A DNA stretch of 64,000 nucleotides from Pedobacter planticolens (GCF_014172375.1 NZ_WNXD01000001.1:186001-250000); one strand, 5' to 3'. Numbered from the stretch's first letter, positions 8,582-16,868 are shown. Notes: a model not told the origin generated them from the letters alone. Program-made: numbers and translations.

Positions 8582-9013
8582 ATGAAAACAGATACCAAAG
8601 GAATCAAAGAGGTCAAGATTTTTTACAAGGATATCGTTTACATTGAGGCCCAGCACAACCATGTAATTGTTTATCTGGAGAACAATAAACAGCATGTGGT
8701 CTTTAACACCATGAAAGATATGGAAGAGAACCTGCCTTTTGCATTGTTTTCAAGGATCCATAAATCGTTTATCATCAACGATGATAAGATCAGTTATATT
8801 GAAGGCAATGCTGTAATCCTGAACGATAATACCAAGCTCAAAATTGTAATCGGAAATACGTTTAGGAAGGCATTTATAGAAAAAAAGAATAAACGGGTAA
8901 TCAAGGGTAATAAATCTAAGATCAAAGAAGAAATTATGGTAGGCCTATTGTTGCCATTAACCTTGATGCTCACAAATCTTGTTAATTTGGTGAATGAACT
9001 CAACTTTTTTTAA
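8582..9013 (+). CDS. LytTR DNA-binding domain protein (3' part of a split regulator)
   Basis: 143 aa. Residues 1-105 are a LytTR domain: MKTDTKG, DIVYIEAQHNHVIVYL, a phenylalanine-arginine-histidine-lysine region (LFSRIHKSFIIN) and NTFRKAF. The ATG at 8582 falls inside the conserved strand that normally reads YFFVKT (here Y-F-Y-M-K-T with the first residues upstream), and the frame is continuous with the receiver ORF except for TAG at 8567. Either the halves are made separately or the gene is inactivated. The C-terminus carries an odd hydrophobic stretch (MVGLLLPLTLMLTNLVNLV). The end overlaps the convergent GspF gene by 4 bases. Confidence 0.75.
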   Translation: MKTDTKGIKEVKIFYKDIVYIEAQHNHVIVYLENNKQHVVFNTMKDMEENLPFALFSRIHKSFIINDDKISYIEGNAVILNDNTKLKIVIGNTFRKAFIEKKNKRVIKGNKSKIKEEIMVGLLLPLTLMLTNLVNLVNELNFF

Positions 9014-10155
9014 AAACTGTTGCTCATCTGGAACATGGGTAAATACATGGCAATCAGGATCACACCAACGACCAGGCCGAGTACAATAATAATCAAGGGT
9101 TCTAACAGGCTGCCAATAGCGTTAGTCTGGTATTCAACTTCTTCGGTATATTGATTGGATAACTGTTCGAAAAAATGTTCGAGTTGATTGACTTCTTCCG
9201 CAATCCTAATTAATTGGATAAATTTGCTTGGATAAAAAGTATGCTGACCCAAACTTACTGAGAGGCTTTTGCCATGCATAATGTCTGTTTCTGCCTGTTG
9301 CAGAGAAAAAACGATGGGATAGAAATTGATCATCTGTTTAACCAAGGTCAACGATTGCAACAAAGGCGTATCTGTACCGACTAATAAGCGCATGGTATTG
9401 GCAAATCTGGCTAAGTAAACCTTTTGTACAATTGAACCTATAATTGGTATTTTAAGCGTTAGTAGCGCTGCCTGTTTTTTAAATCGTGCAGTACTTCGCT
9501 GTGTAAAATAAAATATGGCCGCGAGCAACAACAAGATGAGTCCAAAATAGAAATAATGATCAAAACCTTCAGAAATATTGATAATGAGTTGTGTAAGATA
9601 AGGTAGTTTACCACCAAACCTTATAAACACATCGCCAAACATTGGCACCACAAACTTGACCATAAAAAAAATAGCGCCAAAAGAAGTCGATAGGACAATA
9701 ATTGGGTAGGTAATGGCGCTGGTAATCTTTCTTTTTTGGGCAATCTTTCTTTTAAAATATAGGAAAAGCTCTTGTAGTATTTCGGCGCTTCGACCAGTTT
9801 CTTCGCCTATACGGATACTGTAATACTCGTAAGGACTAAATTTATTGGTTTTTTCTAAGGTTTCTGAAAGAGATTGCCCTTCAATTACCTGGTTTTTTAT
9901 TTGATTGAATAATATTTTATCTGCTTCCTTCTCAAAAGATTCGCTTACCAAATCTAATGAGGTTTTGATATCAATGCCTGATTTGATCAAGGTGCTCAGT
10001 TCACTGTAAAAAGCAACCTTCTTTTTGTCGGGTAGCTGATAATTATCGCCAAACCGGATATCGGTATTGAACAGCTCGAAAATACTCTTGGTTGTGTCTT
10101 GTTTATTTGAAGGTTTTTTTTTCGTTTGGTAAGCTGAAATATCTATGCTTGGCAT
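9010..10155 (-). CDS. gspF: Type II secretion/type IV pilus inner-membrane platform protein GspF
   Basis: 381 aa. Two T2SSF domains are visible: about residues 47-180 (AFYSELSTLIKSGIDI, SIRIGEETGRSAEILQEL, ITYPIIVLS) and 250-376 (FANTMRLLVGTDTPLLQSL, IRIAEEVNQLEHFF, LLEPLIIIVLGLVVGVI). Three hydrophobic helices stand at the ends of the domains. This is the membrane platform that couples the assembly ATPase to the pseudopilus. It is the last gene of a minus-strand operon after two prepilin-like genes, separated by 2 bases from the gene before it. The length and domain pair match the family. The ATPase (GspE) and secretin (GspD) are not in the window. Confidence 0.92.
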   Translation of the reverse strand: MPSIDISAYQTKKKPSNKQDTTKSIFELFNTDIRFGDNYQLPDKKKVAFYSELSTLIKSGIDIKTSLDLVSESFEKEADKILFNQIKNQVIEGQSLSETLEKTNKFSPYEYYSIRIGEETGRSAEILQELFLYFKRKIAQKRKITSAITYPIIVLSTSFGAIFFMVKFVVPMFGDVFIRFGGKLPYLTQLIINISEGFDHYFYFGLILLLLAAIFYFTQRSTARFKKQAALLTLKIPIIGSIVQKVYLARFANTMRLLVGTDTPLLQSLTLVKQMINFYPIVFSLQQAETDIMHGKSLSVSLGQHTFYPSKFIQLIRIAEEVNQLEHFFEQLSNQYTEEVEYQTNAIGSLLEPLIIIVLGLVVGVILIAMYLPMFQMSNSF

Positions 10156-10157
10156 AA

Positions 10158-10622
10158 TTAGTTGAATAAATTGGTTGCACTATATATCTTTTGGAAACGA
10201 ATGTTATTTTGTTTGTTTTTTAAGGAATAGTTAAAGGTAAGCTCATCTACTAATCCAGAGTCTATTGCTAGCTTTTCAAATTTGAAAACCAGGTTTGTGA
10301 TTGCCATTTTTACCGTATCATTTTTGAGCTGATACTGGTTTCTTACCATGCATTCTGGTTTGAACTGATACTCGATGGTTCCATGTGCCATTTCGCAGCT
10401 GATGCCAAATTCGGTTTTGTTAATTTTGCTTGCTATCTCAAAATCATGCTGTAACACCTGTTTCATCAGTAGTATATTCCCCACTTCGTCCTTTCTTGAT
10501 TTGATCTGGGCATAATATTGGTTAGTAAGGGTAAATGCGGTATAGCAGATGCCGATGCAAATCGCAGAGAGGAGCATTGCAACGGTAACTTCCAATAAGG
10601 TAAAAGAGTTAATTTTGTTCAT
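10158..10622 (-). CDS. Prepilin-type pseudopilin (GspJ/minor pilin-like)
   Basis: 154 aa. The N-terminus has a class III prepilin signal, MNKINS-FTLLEVTVAML, with the conserved glutamate at +5 of the mature form and a following hydrophobic helix (SAICIGICYTAFTL). The rest is a soluble domain of about 120 residues without a recognised family. It should be processed by a prepilin peptidase and join the pseudopilus tip. The start overlaps the end of the upstream prepilin gene by 14 bases, so the genes are translationally coupled. Assignment to a particular minor pseudopilin is a guess from order and size. Confidence 0.8.
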   Translation of the reverse strand: MNKINSFTLLEVTVAMLLSAICIGICYTAFTLTNQYYAQIKSRKDEVGNILLMKQVLQHDFEIASKINKTEFGISCEMAHGTIEYQFKPECMVRNQYQLKNDTVKMAITNLVFKFEKLAIDSGLVDELTFNYSLKNKQNNIRFQKIYSATNLFN

Positions 10623-10971
10623 CTATATGAGGGATAGCTATGAGTCCTTTTATTTTTGAGATTATCTGTTGTTCTTGTGTTGCTGTAATTTCAATCAGCT
10701 TTAATCCATCAATTTGGCTTTCACTGATCTCGTAGTGGTAAACAATCTCATCAATTGTTACTTCATCTATAATTGCTATTTCTCCCGCTTGGATCTGTTG
10801 CAATTGATGCTCCAGTTGTTGGTTAACCATTAATTTGGTGTAGGACGGTATCTGCATAAAACTATTGAGATATATCTTACTTGCGATTGCAAAAACAATC
10901 ATGATAATCAACATGGCTACCAATACTTCAACCAAAGTGGAGGCGCTGAGTTTTTTGTTTAGTTGAGCCAT
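10609..10971 (-). CDS. Prepilin-type pseudopilin (GspI/minor pilin-like)
   Basis: 120 aa. It begins MAQLNKKLSA-STLVEVLVAML, a prepilin cleavage/methylation motif with serine replacing the usual phenylalanine at +1 and glutamate at +5, then a long hydrophobic helix (IIMIVFAIASKIYL). The short soluble domain after it was not recognised. It overlaps both neighbours (13 bases with the gene before, 14 with the gene after), marking a tight operon. A minor pseudopilin of the GspI/H type is the most likely role. Confidence 0.78.
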   Translation of the reverse strand: MAQLNKKLSASTLVEVLVAMLIIMIVFAIASKIYLNSFMQIPSYTKLMVNQQLEHQLQQIQAGEIAIIDEVTIDEIVYHYEISESQIDGLKLIEITATQEQQIISKIKGLIAIPHIDEQN

Positions 10972-12203
10972 TTCAATACTTTTTGCGAGTTTGTATTGCT
11001 GGTAAAAAGAAAAGAGCTCAGATAATAGCTGCTCCGCTCCATGGAATTAATCTTTGCACTTACTAGGAAATTTTCATAAACTGTACTTTTCAATTGCATT
11101 AATAACTTATTGCAGCTTATTTTTCCAAAAATGTTTACATTTTCAGCAAATTTGATGGTGCCCTCGGCGTATACTTCACCTTTGATAACATTATTCTTGC
11201 CAATGCTGATCAAGGTCTGTAGAGGCGTTCGGTTAGTTTCATAAGAGAAGATAATACCTGAAAAGTTTACATTTTCTCCAAGGGTGATAATTGGCTGCGG
11301 GTTCGATTGAGAGGTTTCATCCCGTATAATGCCCAAGCATGAAGGATAGCTGAAAGTTGCCTCTTTTTCTACAACAATAGAATCCCTTGCAAACAACTGA
11401 AGGCTACCAGTAAATCCTGCAGCAACCCTGATTTCACGGGCGTAAACTTGGATGTCTTCCAGCTTTGCATCGGAAGTAATATAAACCGTAGTGTCAGAAG
11501 TGATAACAATGTTTCCTATGAGATGGTTTGATAACGTGATGGGCTCATGCGTAGAAAGATAAATTGTTTCTTTCTGAAATGATCGGCTGCTATTATTGTC
11601 AAAAGATGAAGCGCTTGTGTAGGAGAATTTTTGGAAGTTGGCATTGAGCAATTCGATCCATTTTTTTTGAAGCGATGGAAGCTGTTTCTCACTTTCTTTG
11701 ATGCTACCATAAACTAATTGTTTGCCGGTGTAAGGCTTGCCTTCTACATATGATGGTTTAATGCCGGATTTGGGCAGAATAGCAGTGCCAATAATTCTAG
11801 CTTCCTGACTAATGCTTAGTGGTCTATCTTCATCACTCAGATAGATGGCAATTTGGTCTTTGCCCGGCTCGTTTCCAAGTAGGTATGGTTTTCGTAACGT
11901 GTCGGTTTGGATGTGGCTTTGTAGTTTGATAAGCTTAAATATTCCCCATTGTTGGTTTTGAATAAGGATACTGTCTGTCTGGTCGCCATATAGATCGATA
12001 TATTGCAGGGTATCGATCAATAATGGCTGATGTAGGCTAATCAATATCCCAGCATAGATATGGTCTTCCAATCTCTGCTGCCGTTGCGCCTGTAAATAAT
12101 ATAGCTTAAAATAGAAAGATACTACGATGAGTGAAGAGCAGATCACTCCGATGATTAACGCAATGGTAATAGATAAATATAGCGCACCCGCATTTATTTT
12201 CAT
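10959..12203 (-). CDS. Pilus-associated protein with N-terminal helix and beta-rich domain
   Basis: 414 aa. An N-terminal hydrophobic segment (about residues 7-33, LYLSITIALIIGVICSSLIVV) resembles the start of GspK/PilX-type proteins but lacks a clear prepilin cleavage site. Residues 225-370 alternate hydrophobic and polar positions (HLIGNIVITSDTTVYITSDA, LQLFARDSIVVEKEA, IGKNNVIKGEVYAEGTIKFA), a pattern of stacked beta-helix or bactofilin-like repeats. It sits second from the operon's promoter-distal prepilins and overlaps both neighbours by a few bases. It may play the GspK/PilX tip role; no family name can be given with confidence. Confidence 0.6.
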   Translation of the reverse strand: MKINAGALYLSITIALIIGVICSSLIVVSFYFKLYYLQAQRQQRLEDHIYAGILISLHQPLLIDTLQYIDLYGDQTDSILIQNQQWGIFKLIKLQSHIQTDTLRKPYLLGNEPGKDQIAIYLSDEDRPLSISQEARIIGTAILPKSGIKPSYVEGKPYTGKQLVYGSIKESEKQLPSLQKKWIELLNANFQKFSYTSASSFDNNSSRSFQKETIYLSTHEPITLSNHLIGNIVITSDTTVYITSDAKLEDIQVYAREIRVAAGFTGSLQLFARDSIVVEKEATFSYPSCLGIIRDETSQSNPQPIITLGENVNFSGIIFSYETNRTPLQTLISIGKNNVIKGEVYAEGTIKFAENVNIFGKISCNKLLMQLKSTVYENFLVSAKINSMERSSYYLSSFLFTSNTNSQKVLKWLN

Positions 12204-12802
12204 TGTTGTGCTCTATGTCTAGGTTTAAAGCTTCGCTCAATCCAGCTGAGGTATTCGGCTTGTTGTACAACTTCGCCATTGCGGTACAAGATATGCTGTA
12301 TGCTGTCGGGTCTAATGTAACGTACTACTTTGCCATTAATTTTACCGGCACTATAATTACCAGATTCTTGCAATTCACCTTTCGCAAAAAGTTGATATTT
12401 CCCCTCAGGTAATCCATTTTGATAGGTTTTTTGACTAAGTAAAATTCCATCTTCGTTCCATACTTTCCATATTCCCTGTTTAAGCCCATTTTTAAATAAT
12501 CCCTGTTCCTTTAGGTTACCATTTAGGTAAATCGCCGTATACGGTCCATCTAATAATTTGCCACTAAAGCCACCTTGGGTAGCATGGAGCTGATTATTGC
12601 TGTACCAATAATAATGTGCTTTATTATCTATCAGTTTTGATTGTTGTTCTTTTGCAGTCAGAAAACTCTCTTTGTAATTGGTATAGGTGATGGTATGGTG
12701 ATATGTCGCAAGTGCTGATGCATAGATTTTATCCTGAGCATTCGCAATAATTGTAAAACTGCAACACAACACAAAAAGAAGAAATTGTTGATAGGTCCGC
12801 AT
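12200..12802 (-). CDS. Secreted MORN-repeat protein
   Basis: 200 aa from the ATG at 12800-12802, preferred because it yields a signal peptide (MRTYQQFLLFVLCCSFTIIA-NAQ) and starts one base after the upstream stop; the open frame extends 19 codons further. Residues 85-165 hold MORN-variant repeats (GPYTAIYLNGNLKEQGLF, GIWKVWNEDGILLSQKTY, GKYQLFAKGELQESGNY), common in exported bacteroidotal proteins of unknown function. The operon position ties it to the pseudopilus system. Its end overlaps the next gene by 4 bases. Confidence 0.75.
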   Translation of the reverse strand: MRTYQQFLLFVLCCSFTIIANAQDKIYASALATYHHTITYTNYKESFLTAKEQQSKLIDNKAHYYWYSNNQLHATQGGFSGKLLDGPYTAIYLNGNLKEQGLFKNGLKQGIWKVWNEDGILLSQKTYQNGLPEGKYQLFAKGELQESGNYSAGKINGKVVRYIRPDSIQHILYRNGEVVQQAEYLSWIERSFKPRHRAQQ

Positions 12803-12803
12803 A

Positions 12804-13289
12804 TTATTTGATACTGATGTATTTGGTTTCATGATTGAAAAGGATCTTAATGCTATCACCCATATTCTTGAGTAACTGAATGCCCTGATGTTTTGATCCT
12901 TCGGTTATCATTAGTTCTTTTGCATTGATAGAAATGATCGTTATTTTTTGCCGGCTTTTTCGATTGTTGATATATCCTCGGTAGCTAATGGTTGGCCATT
13001 GTATTATTGGTTTTGCTACGATAGGTTTTGTAGTTTTTGCTGGTTGCGGTGATGTTTCATTATAGACTGTAGCAATAAAATTATAGCTACTAAACGGGTC
13101 TCGCTGTAGGTGCAGTTCGTGCTTATCTTCAGTGTGGTCTACAACTGTAATGCCATTGAGTTTTGGCTGATATTTGGGAAGTATAGGCTCTTCATCTGTT
13201 GCGAGCGACGAATAAATTCGATAAATAATTAATCCCCAAACAATGGTTACGCATCCAATCAGTAGATATACTGCTTTTTTATTTTTCAT
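12804..13289 (-). CDS. GspC/PilP-like inner-membrane protein of the secretion system
   Basis: 161 aa. One N-terminal membrane helix (about residues 7-27, VYLLIGCVTIVWGLIIYRIY) is followed by a proline-rich linker and a beta domain. It has RDPFSSYNF near residue 62, WPTISYRGYINN near residue 100 and short strands to the end. The DPF motif before a WP-I-Y-GYI strand recalls the HR/PilP domain that connects the inner-membrane platform to the secretin. It is the first gene of the minus-strand operon in this window. Family membership is inferred from the motif and the neighbours. Confidence 0.6.
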   Translation of the reverse strand: MKNKKAVYLLIGCVTIVWGLIIYRIYSSLATDEEPILPKYQPKLNGITVVDHTEDKHELHLQRDPFSSYNFIATVYNETSPQPAKTTKPIVAKPIIQWPTISYRGYINNRKSRQKITIISINAKELMITEGSKHQGIQLLKNMGDSIKILFNHETKYISIK

Positions 13290-13529
13290 TTTATCTAAGC
13301 ATTGCCAATCCCTAAATATACCTTGTCCAAATTGTTGATTAAAAAATCTGACAGTCTATTTTTTTAGCGGATTTAGGAATTTCAATTTCGTCACTGATTC
13401 AAGAGTGTTCAGCTTGGAAATGGAACTGTTCGCCCTAAAAATATTTAGGATAGCTGCTTGAGCCTATAGATAATTTCTACAATGGCATCTGTGTTTTTGG
13501 CCTTATTTGAAAACCAAAGACAAAAATTG

Positions 13530-13625
13530 CTAAATAAAATCCAGCAATTTTTCTGCAACTTCCTTCTTAATCTTGCTTTCAAAGCCAGCCCAATATTTCT
13601 GCGTGATAAAGCTAATCCTACTCAT
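13530..13625 (-). pseudogene. Short C-terminal coding remnant
   Basis: The frame reads MSRISFITQKYWAGFESKIK and on to LLDFI before a stop, 31 codons. It has the composition of a real protein end but was not recognised and has no upstream body. The surrounding 13290-13815 has no other gene that I can support. Confidence 0.25.
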
Positions 13626-13815
13626 CCGCAATATAATGCATGCAGTGATACTAGAAGATCGAACAGATTAATATTTTGTAGAAATGTCAAGAATTATCTT
13701 AAAATCTTAAGTTATTCCCAATAATCTTCATCAATCTTTGAAATTCTTGTTAAGTCATCAAGCAAATTTCTAGAAAAGTACACAGTCTCTGGAGCCATAA
13801 TGGGCAGGCTGGGGG

Positions 13816-14225
13816 CTACACCAAAAGTGGCCACATATTACGCTCCAAACTGGTCACTCCGTTTCGCTTGAAAGTGGTCAGTCGGCTGATTTTAGGGCTT
13901 TTTAAGGCTCTAAATCCGTGTTCTGGACTGATGTATCGGATGAGTGTATGATAAAGAATCTGTGGGCTTAAAATTGTCCAAATCCGATAGTATCCCAGTG
14001 GTTTTGTTGACCTGTCTGTTGAGGTCCGGATTGGATGTGCTGAGAGGTATGAAAATGGGCTTTTGCGGAGCAAAAGCGTGATTGGTGATGGAATGTTGGA
14101 ATATCTTTAGGCTGCTGCTGCAATCAGGGAATCGAACTGGGTGGATAAGGTGCTAAGCGCAAAGTCCAGCTTCGGGGTGGACAGTTTGGAACGGAATGAT
14201 GTGGCTACTTTCACCGAAATACACA
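13816..14225. mobile_element. Decayed IS21-type element ends without transposase
   Basis: Read on the minus strand, 13826-13885 has gtggtc/gtgaccagtttgg and atgtggccacttttggtg. Read on the plus strand, 14173-14220 has gtggacagtttggaacgga and atgtggctactttcaccg. These two blocks face outward in inverted orientation and resemble the multiple terminal repeats of IS21-family elements. Only about 290 bases lie between them, with no istA or istB reading frame, so this is an internal-deletion remnant or a small non-autonomous derivative. Assignment is by pattern only. Confidence 0.4.
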
Positions 14226-14268
14226 CATAGCTCTAGTAAGACCATCAAGTATGCTTTCCAATGCAAAC

Positions 14269-14294
14269 AACTCAGCCAAAACTCAGCCAAATTA
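14269..14294 (+). repeat. 26-bp direct repeat, copy 1
   Basis: Two tandem ctcagccaaa words make up this unit, and the identical 26 bases recur at 14497-14522. The 202 bases between the copies are AT-rich and contain no gene. Confidence 0.8.
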
Positions 14295-14496
14295 TAGAAA
14301 AGCTTCGGAAAAATTGCAGTTAAAAATTTTCCGAAAAAGATGAAAAAAACAGCTTATTTTAAGATGGAATTGATGATTTAAGGAAAAAAATATTTGTTGA
14401 TAATAATGTGATTGCCACAAAATAGATTTAAAATATGTCTTTAAAGTGGTTTAAGTGGCTATTTTTGTTTATCTTTATTTTAAATAATTGATTAAA

Positions 14497-14522
14497 AACT
14501 CAGCCAAAACTCAGCCAAATTA
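14497..14522 (+). repeat. 26-bp direct repeat, copy 2
   Basis: Identical to 14269-14294. The pair brackets a 202-base AT-rich segment and could mark an old excision or integration junction. Confidence 0.8.
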
Positions 14523-14528
14523 CCCAAA

Positions 14529-14630
14529 ATGACAGATAAAAAACCCCTTTTAGAGCATCAAAAACAGCGTTTAGAGCTCGCAATTGATGAAATATCCACT
14601 CCGATATTCTCCACAGTAATCCGCAATTAA
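14529..14630 (+). CDS. Possible 33-residue peptide
   Basis: ATG at 14529 opens a frame reading MTDKKPLLEHQKQRLELAID and ending IRN before TAA at 14628. It starts seven bases after the second direct repeat and its stop lies inside a strong terminator hairpin, so it is placed like a real transcript end. The composition is protein-like, but no family was recognised. It may be the truncated N-terminus of a lost gene. Confidence 0.3.
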   Translation: MTDKKPLLEHQKQRLELAIDEISTPIFSTVIRN

Positions 14631-14658
14631 TTGCTTATCGATTGATTGCGGATTTTTT
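14618..14658 (+). terminator. Rho-independent terminator
   Basis: aatccgcaat (14618-14627) pairs perfectly with attgcggatt (14645-14654) and is followed by TTTTTT. Confidence 0.7.
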
Positions 14659-14776
14659 ATGAAAAATCCTGTTCAAATTTAAATACTACGACAGTCATAA
14701 TTAATTATTCCTCAACATAAAACCCGACTTTTTGAGGATCCTACACAAACTAATTTAGTAATGTTGTTGATGTATT

Positions 14777-15145
14777 CTAACTGGTATGTGTTCTTCCATA
14801 AAAATTGAGCCTTTGTAATAGTCTGCGCTTATGCTTAAGGCGATTAATGAGCACCCGAAGAGAAATGCGATCATAAGGGATAGTCAATAGCACCTGAGTT
14901 CCCCCAACAGTTAAACTTTTAATTTCAAAGCTTCCTTTCCATTTCTCTGCACGACTTTTAAGGTTCAACAATCCGTTGCGTTTTGGAGAAACTTTTGAAG
15001 CATCAAAGCCAACACCATTATCAGTGATTTTAAAAAGCAGATGACCTCGGGAATAGTCTAAGTCTATATCAACAATATCGGCATTAGCATGTTTACGAAT
15101 GTTGTTTAAAATTTCCTTAAACATCAGAAATAAGTCTCGCTGAGA
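14777..15145 (-). pseudogene. Truncated histidine kinase, C-terminal ATPase domain only
   Basis: The minus-strand frame encodes QRDLFLMFKEILNNIRKHAN (the N-box region), then DNGVGFD (G1) and GLLNLKSRAEKWKGSF (G2), typical of NarX/LiaS-type (HisKA_3) kinases. The homology extends seven codons upstream of the ATG at 15122-15124 and meets an in-frame TAA at 15146-15148. The other frame just upstream reads FSSTIPYNL, which would join by a one-base shift. The dimerisation and sensor regions are absent, so this is a fragment. A basic tail (LKHKRRLLQRL) replaces the usual end. Confidence 0.65.
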
Positions 15146-15465
15146 TTATATGGAATGGTTGATGAAAAGTACAGTCCATAGTGAGAATAAATTGCTTTCT
15201 TCAAAACAACAGTATACAAAGGACACTCAAGGTAGAGTTATTTCAATTACCAGTAGTTATCCTAATCAGGGAGGGAAGCCTGAAATCATACGCTTCAAAT
15301 ATGCGCCGGTATCTTAGCTCAATTAGTCCGCCCGAGGCATCCATTTACCTTCCATCGGCAGCTTTTCTGAATAACAGAAAATTGTGGAATTCTTGCTGGA
15401 AAAGGACTTTGATGTTAATATACGATAGGATATAAATTACTGAGCAATATAATTTCATTTACACC
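15146..15465. other. Gap without a supportable gene
   Basis: All frames are broken on both strands. Minus-strand pieces such as LIELRYRRIFEAYDFRLPS suggest decayed coding sequence upstream of the kinase fragment, but no family is recognisable. Confidence 0.4.
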
Positions 15466-16098
15466 ATGCCAGGATGCTATCAAAACATTAATACTCTTAT
15501 GTTCAAAGTTACTTTCGGAATATTAGTCCTAACTATTTTAATCTATGCCTGCTATTTAGAGTGCTATACTTTTGATGGATTTTATCAGAGAAATGAAAGT
15601 ACAACTGTTGAGACTGAAAATATCAGTTCGGGGAAGAAGGTACACAAAAGGAAGATGGAAAAACTCATCTTTGATATGGAAGAGATACTTTCAGCGCCTG
15701 AAATAAAGCATTTTGACAGCTTGTTCCGAGCGCATGAAAAACTTACTGGAAATGAGATCGTGCTCGTTACCACTAGTGATTACGGAGGCTATCCAACTAT
15801 GAAGGCCTATGCTCGAGATTTTCTTAATAGCAATGGAATCGGTAAAAAGGGACGTAATAATGGCCTTGGTATTTTTTTTAGCAGAACAAAAAGAGAAACA
15901 AGAATTTCTACAGGTACGGGAACGCAAAAGGTTTTAAGTGATTTTTTTGCAAAACAAATTATTGATAGTCTGATGATACCAGCATTTAAGGTCGGAAGAA
16001 ATTACGAGGGCATATTGGCAGGTGTAAATGAAATAATCAGCTTTCTGGAGAGACCCGAGAATAAAATCCTTGCCATAGAAGACAACAGGAAATTTTAG
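15466..16098 (+). CDS. TPM-domain (YgcG-like) membrane-anchored protein
   Basis: 210 aa. One hydrophobic segment lies at about residues 12-32 (MFKVTFGILVLTILIYACYL). The TPM domain follows at about residues 68-195: a D-EEILSAPEIKHFDSLF helix, GNEIVLVTTSDYGGYP, AYARDFLNSNGIGKKGRNNG, RISTGTGTQKVLSD and MIPAFKVGRNYEGILAGV. TPM proteins are envelope proteins linked to photosystem repair in plants and to unknown envelope tasks in bacteria. An alternative start at 15499 would begin at the hydrophobic segment. It stands alone and is followed by a hairpin terminator. Confidence 0.8.
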   Translation: MPGCYQNINTLMFKVTFGILVLTILIYACYLECYTFDGFYQRNESTTVETENISSGKKVHKRKMEKLIFDMEEILSAPEIKHFDSLFRAHEKLTGNEIVLVTTSDYGGYPTMKAYARDFLNSNGIGKKGRNNGLGIFFSRTKRETRISTGTGTQKVLSDFFAKQIIDSLMIPAFKVGRNYEGILAGVNEIISFLERPENKILAIEDNRKF

Positions 16099-16153
16099 TT
16101 GCACATTTAGAGGAATCTTTAATCTGCCGAGCCCGCACCTTTAGAGGGAAGAG

Positions 16154-16180
16154 ACCCAGTCCAGCAATTACTGGGTTTTA
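16154..16180 (+). terminator. Probable terminator after the TPM gene
   Basis: acccagt (16154-16160) pairs with actgggt (16170-16176) across a 9-base loop and runs into tttta. Confidence 0.5.
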
Positions 16181-16278
16181 TTGGTTAGGAATTATTCAAA
16201 AAGAGAATAACAACTTTGTCTAGCTAATTCCTAAAACATTTTTTCTCTTTCTGGATAAAAAACTTTTATCTTCATTTT

Positions 16279-16830
16279 ATGAAAAAGATCATCTTTACGC
16301 TAGTAAGTTTAAGTTTTTTTATTGCTGTTCAGGCTCAAAAAACTTTACCAGAAATTAAAGCAGGTACTGTAATGAGTGCAAGTGCTTTTTTACAAGGTCA
16401 AGAATATCCTTTAATTATAACAGTTAAAAGCCTAACGGCTCCAATTACACTTGCTTGGTCGGTAGATGGTTATGGAGATGGTGCTTTTGAAATTAACGAA
16501 AAAGGAATGCAAAGTGGAACAGCCTTGTTCTTGGGACAACCAGGATTGGGACTTACCAAATTAGGAGATAATGAAACTTATTGTTTAATCTCAAAAGCTG
16601 CTTTTAAATCTTTGACAGATACTAAAACCTTTACGTATAATGGAGTGAAATTTAAAGTTAAAACAGCAGATTCTACTCCTATGAAATATGGGGGGAAAGA
16701 AGCAGATATTATTCAAGTAATAAGTGAAGATGGTAAAATGCAACTTTGGATTTTAAATAACCCTAATTTGCCGTTTATTGTACAAACGGTAGGCTTGCCT
16801 ATTGATCTTTTAATTAACGATATTAAATAG
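16279..16830 (+). CDS. Secreted protein of unknown function
   Basis: 183 aa with a clear Sec signal peptide (MKKIIFTLVSLSFFIAVQAQ, cleavage near residue 20). The mature part is a beta-rich domain: PLIITVKSLTAPITLAWSVD, GYGDGAFEINEKGMQSGTAL and MQLWILNNPNLPFIVQTVG. No family was recognised; conserved bacteroidotal hypothetical proteins of this build are common. It is a single-gene unit with a terminator 38 bases downstream. Confidence 0.8.
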   Translation: MKKIIFTLVSLSFFIAVQAQKTLPEIKAGTVMSASAFLQGQEYPLIITVKSLTAPITLAWSVDGYGDGAFEINEKGMQSGTALFLGQPGLGLTKLGDNETYCLISKAAFKSLTDTKTFTYNGVKFKVKTADSTPMKYGGKEADIIQVISEDGKMQLWILNNPNLPFIVQTVGLPIDLLINDIK

Positions 16831-16868
16831 GAATTAGTAAGGTTTTACCAATTTACTATAAAAAATAG

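Noticed and set aside
13482..13724. 80-codon plus-strand frame
   Set aside because: The opposite strand has the more protein-like remnant (13530-13625); the plus frame has no support.
15181..15435. 84-codon plus-strand frame
   Set aside because: No family features and low coding character; the region looks decayed.
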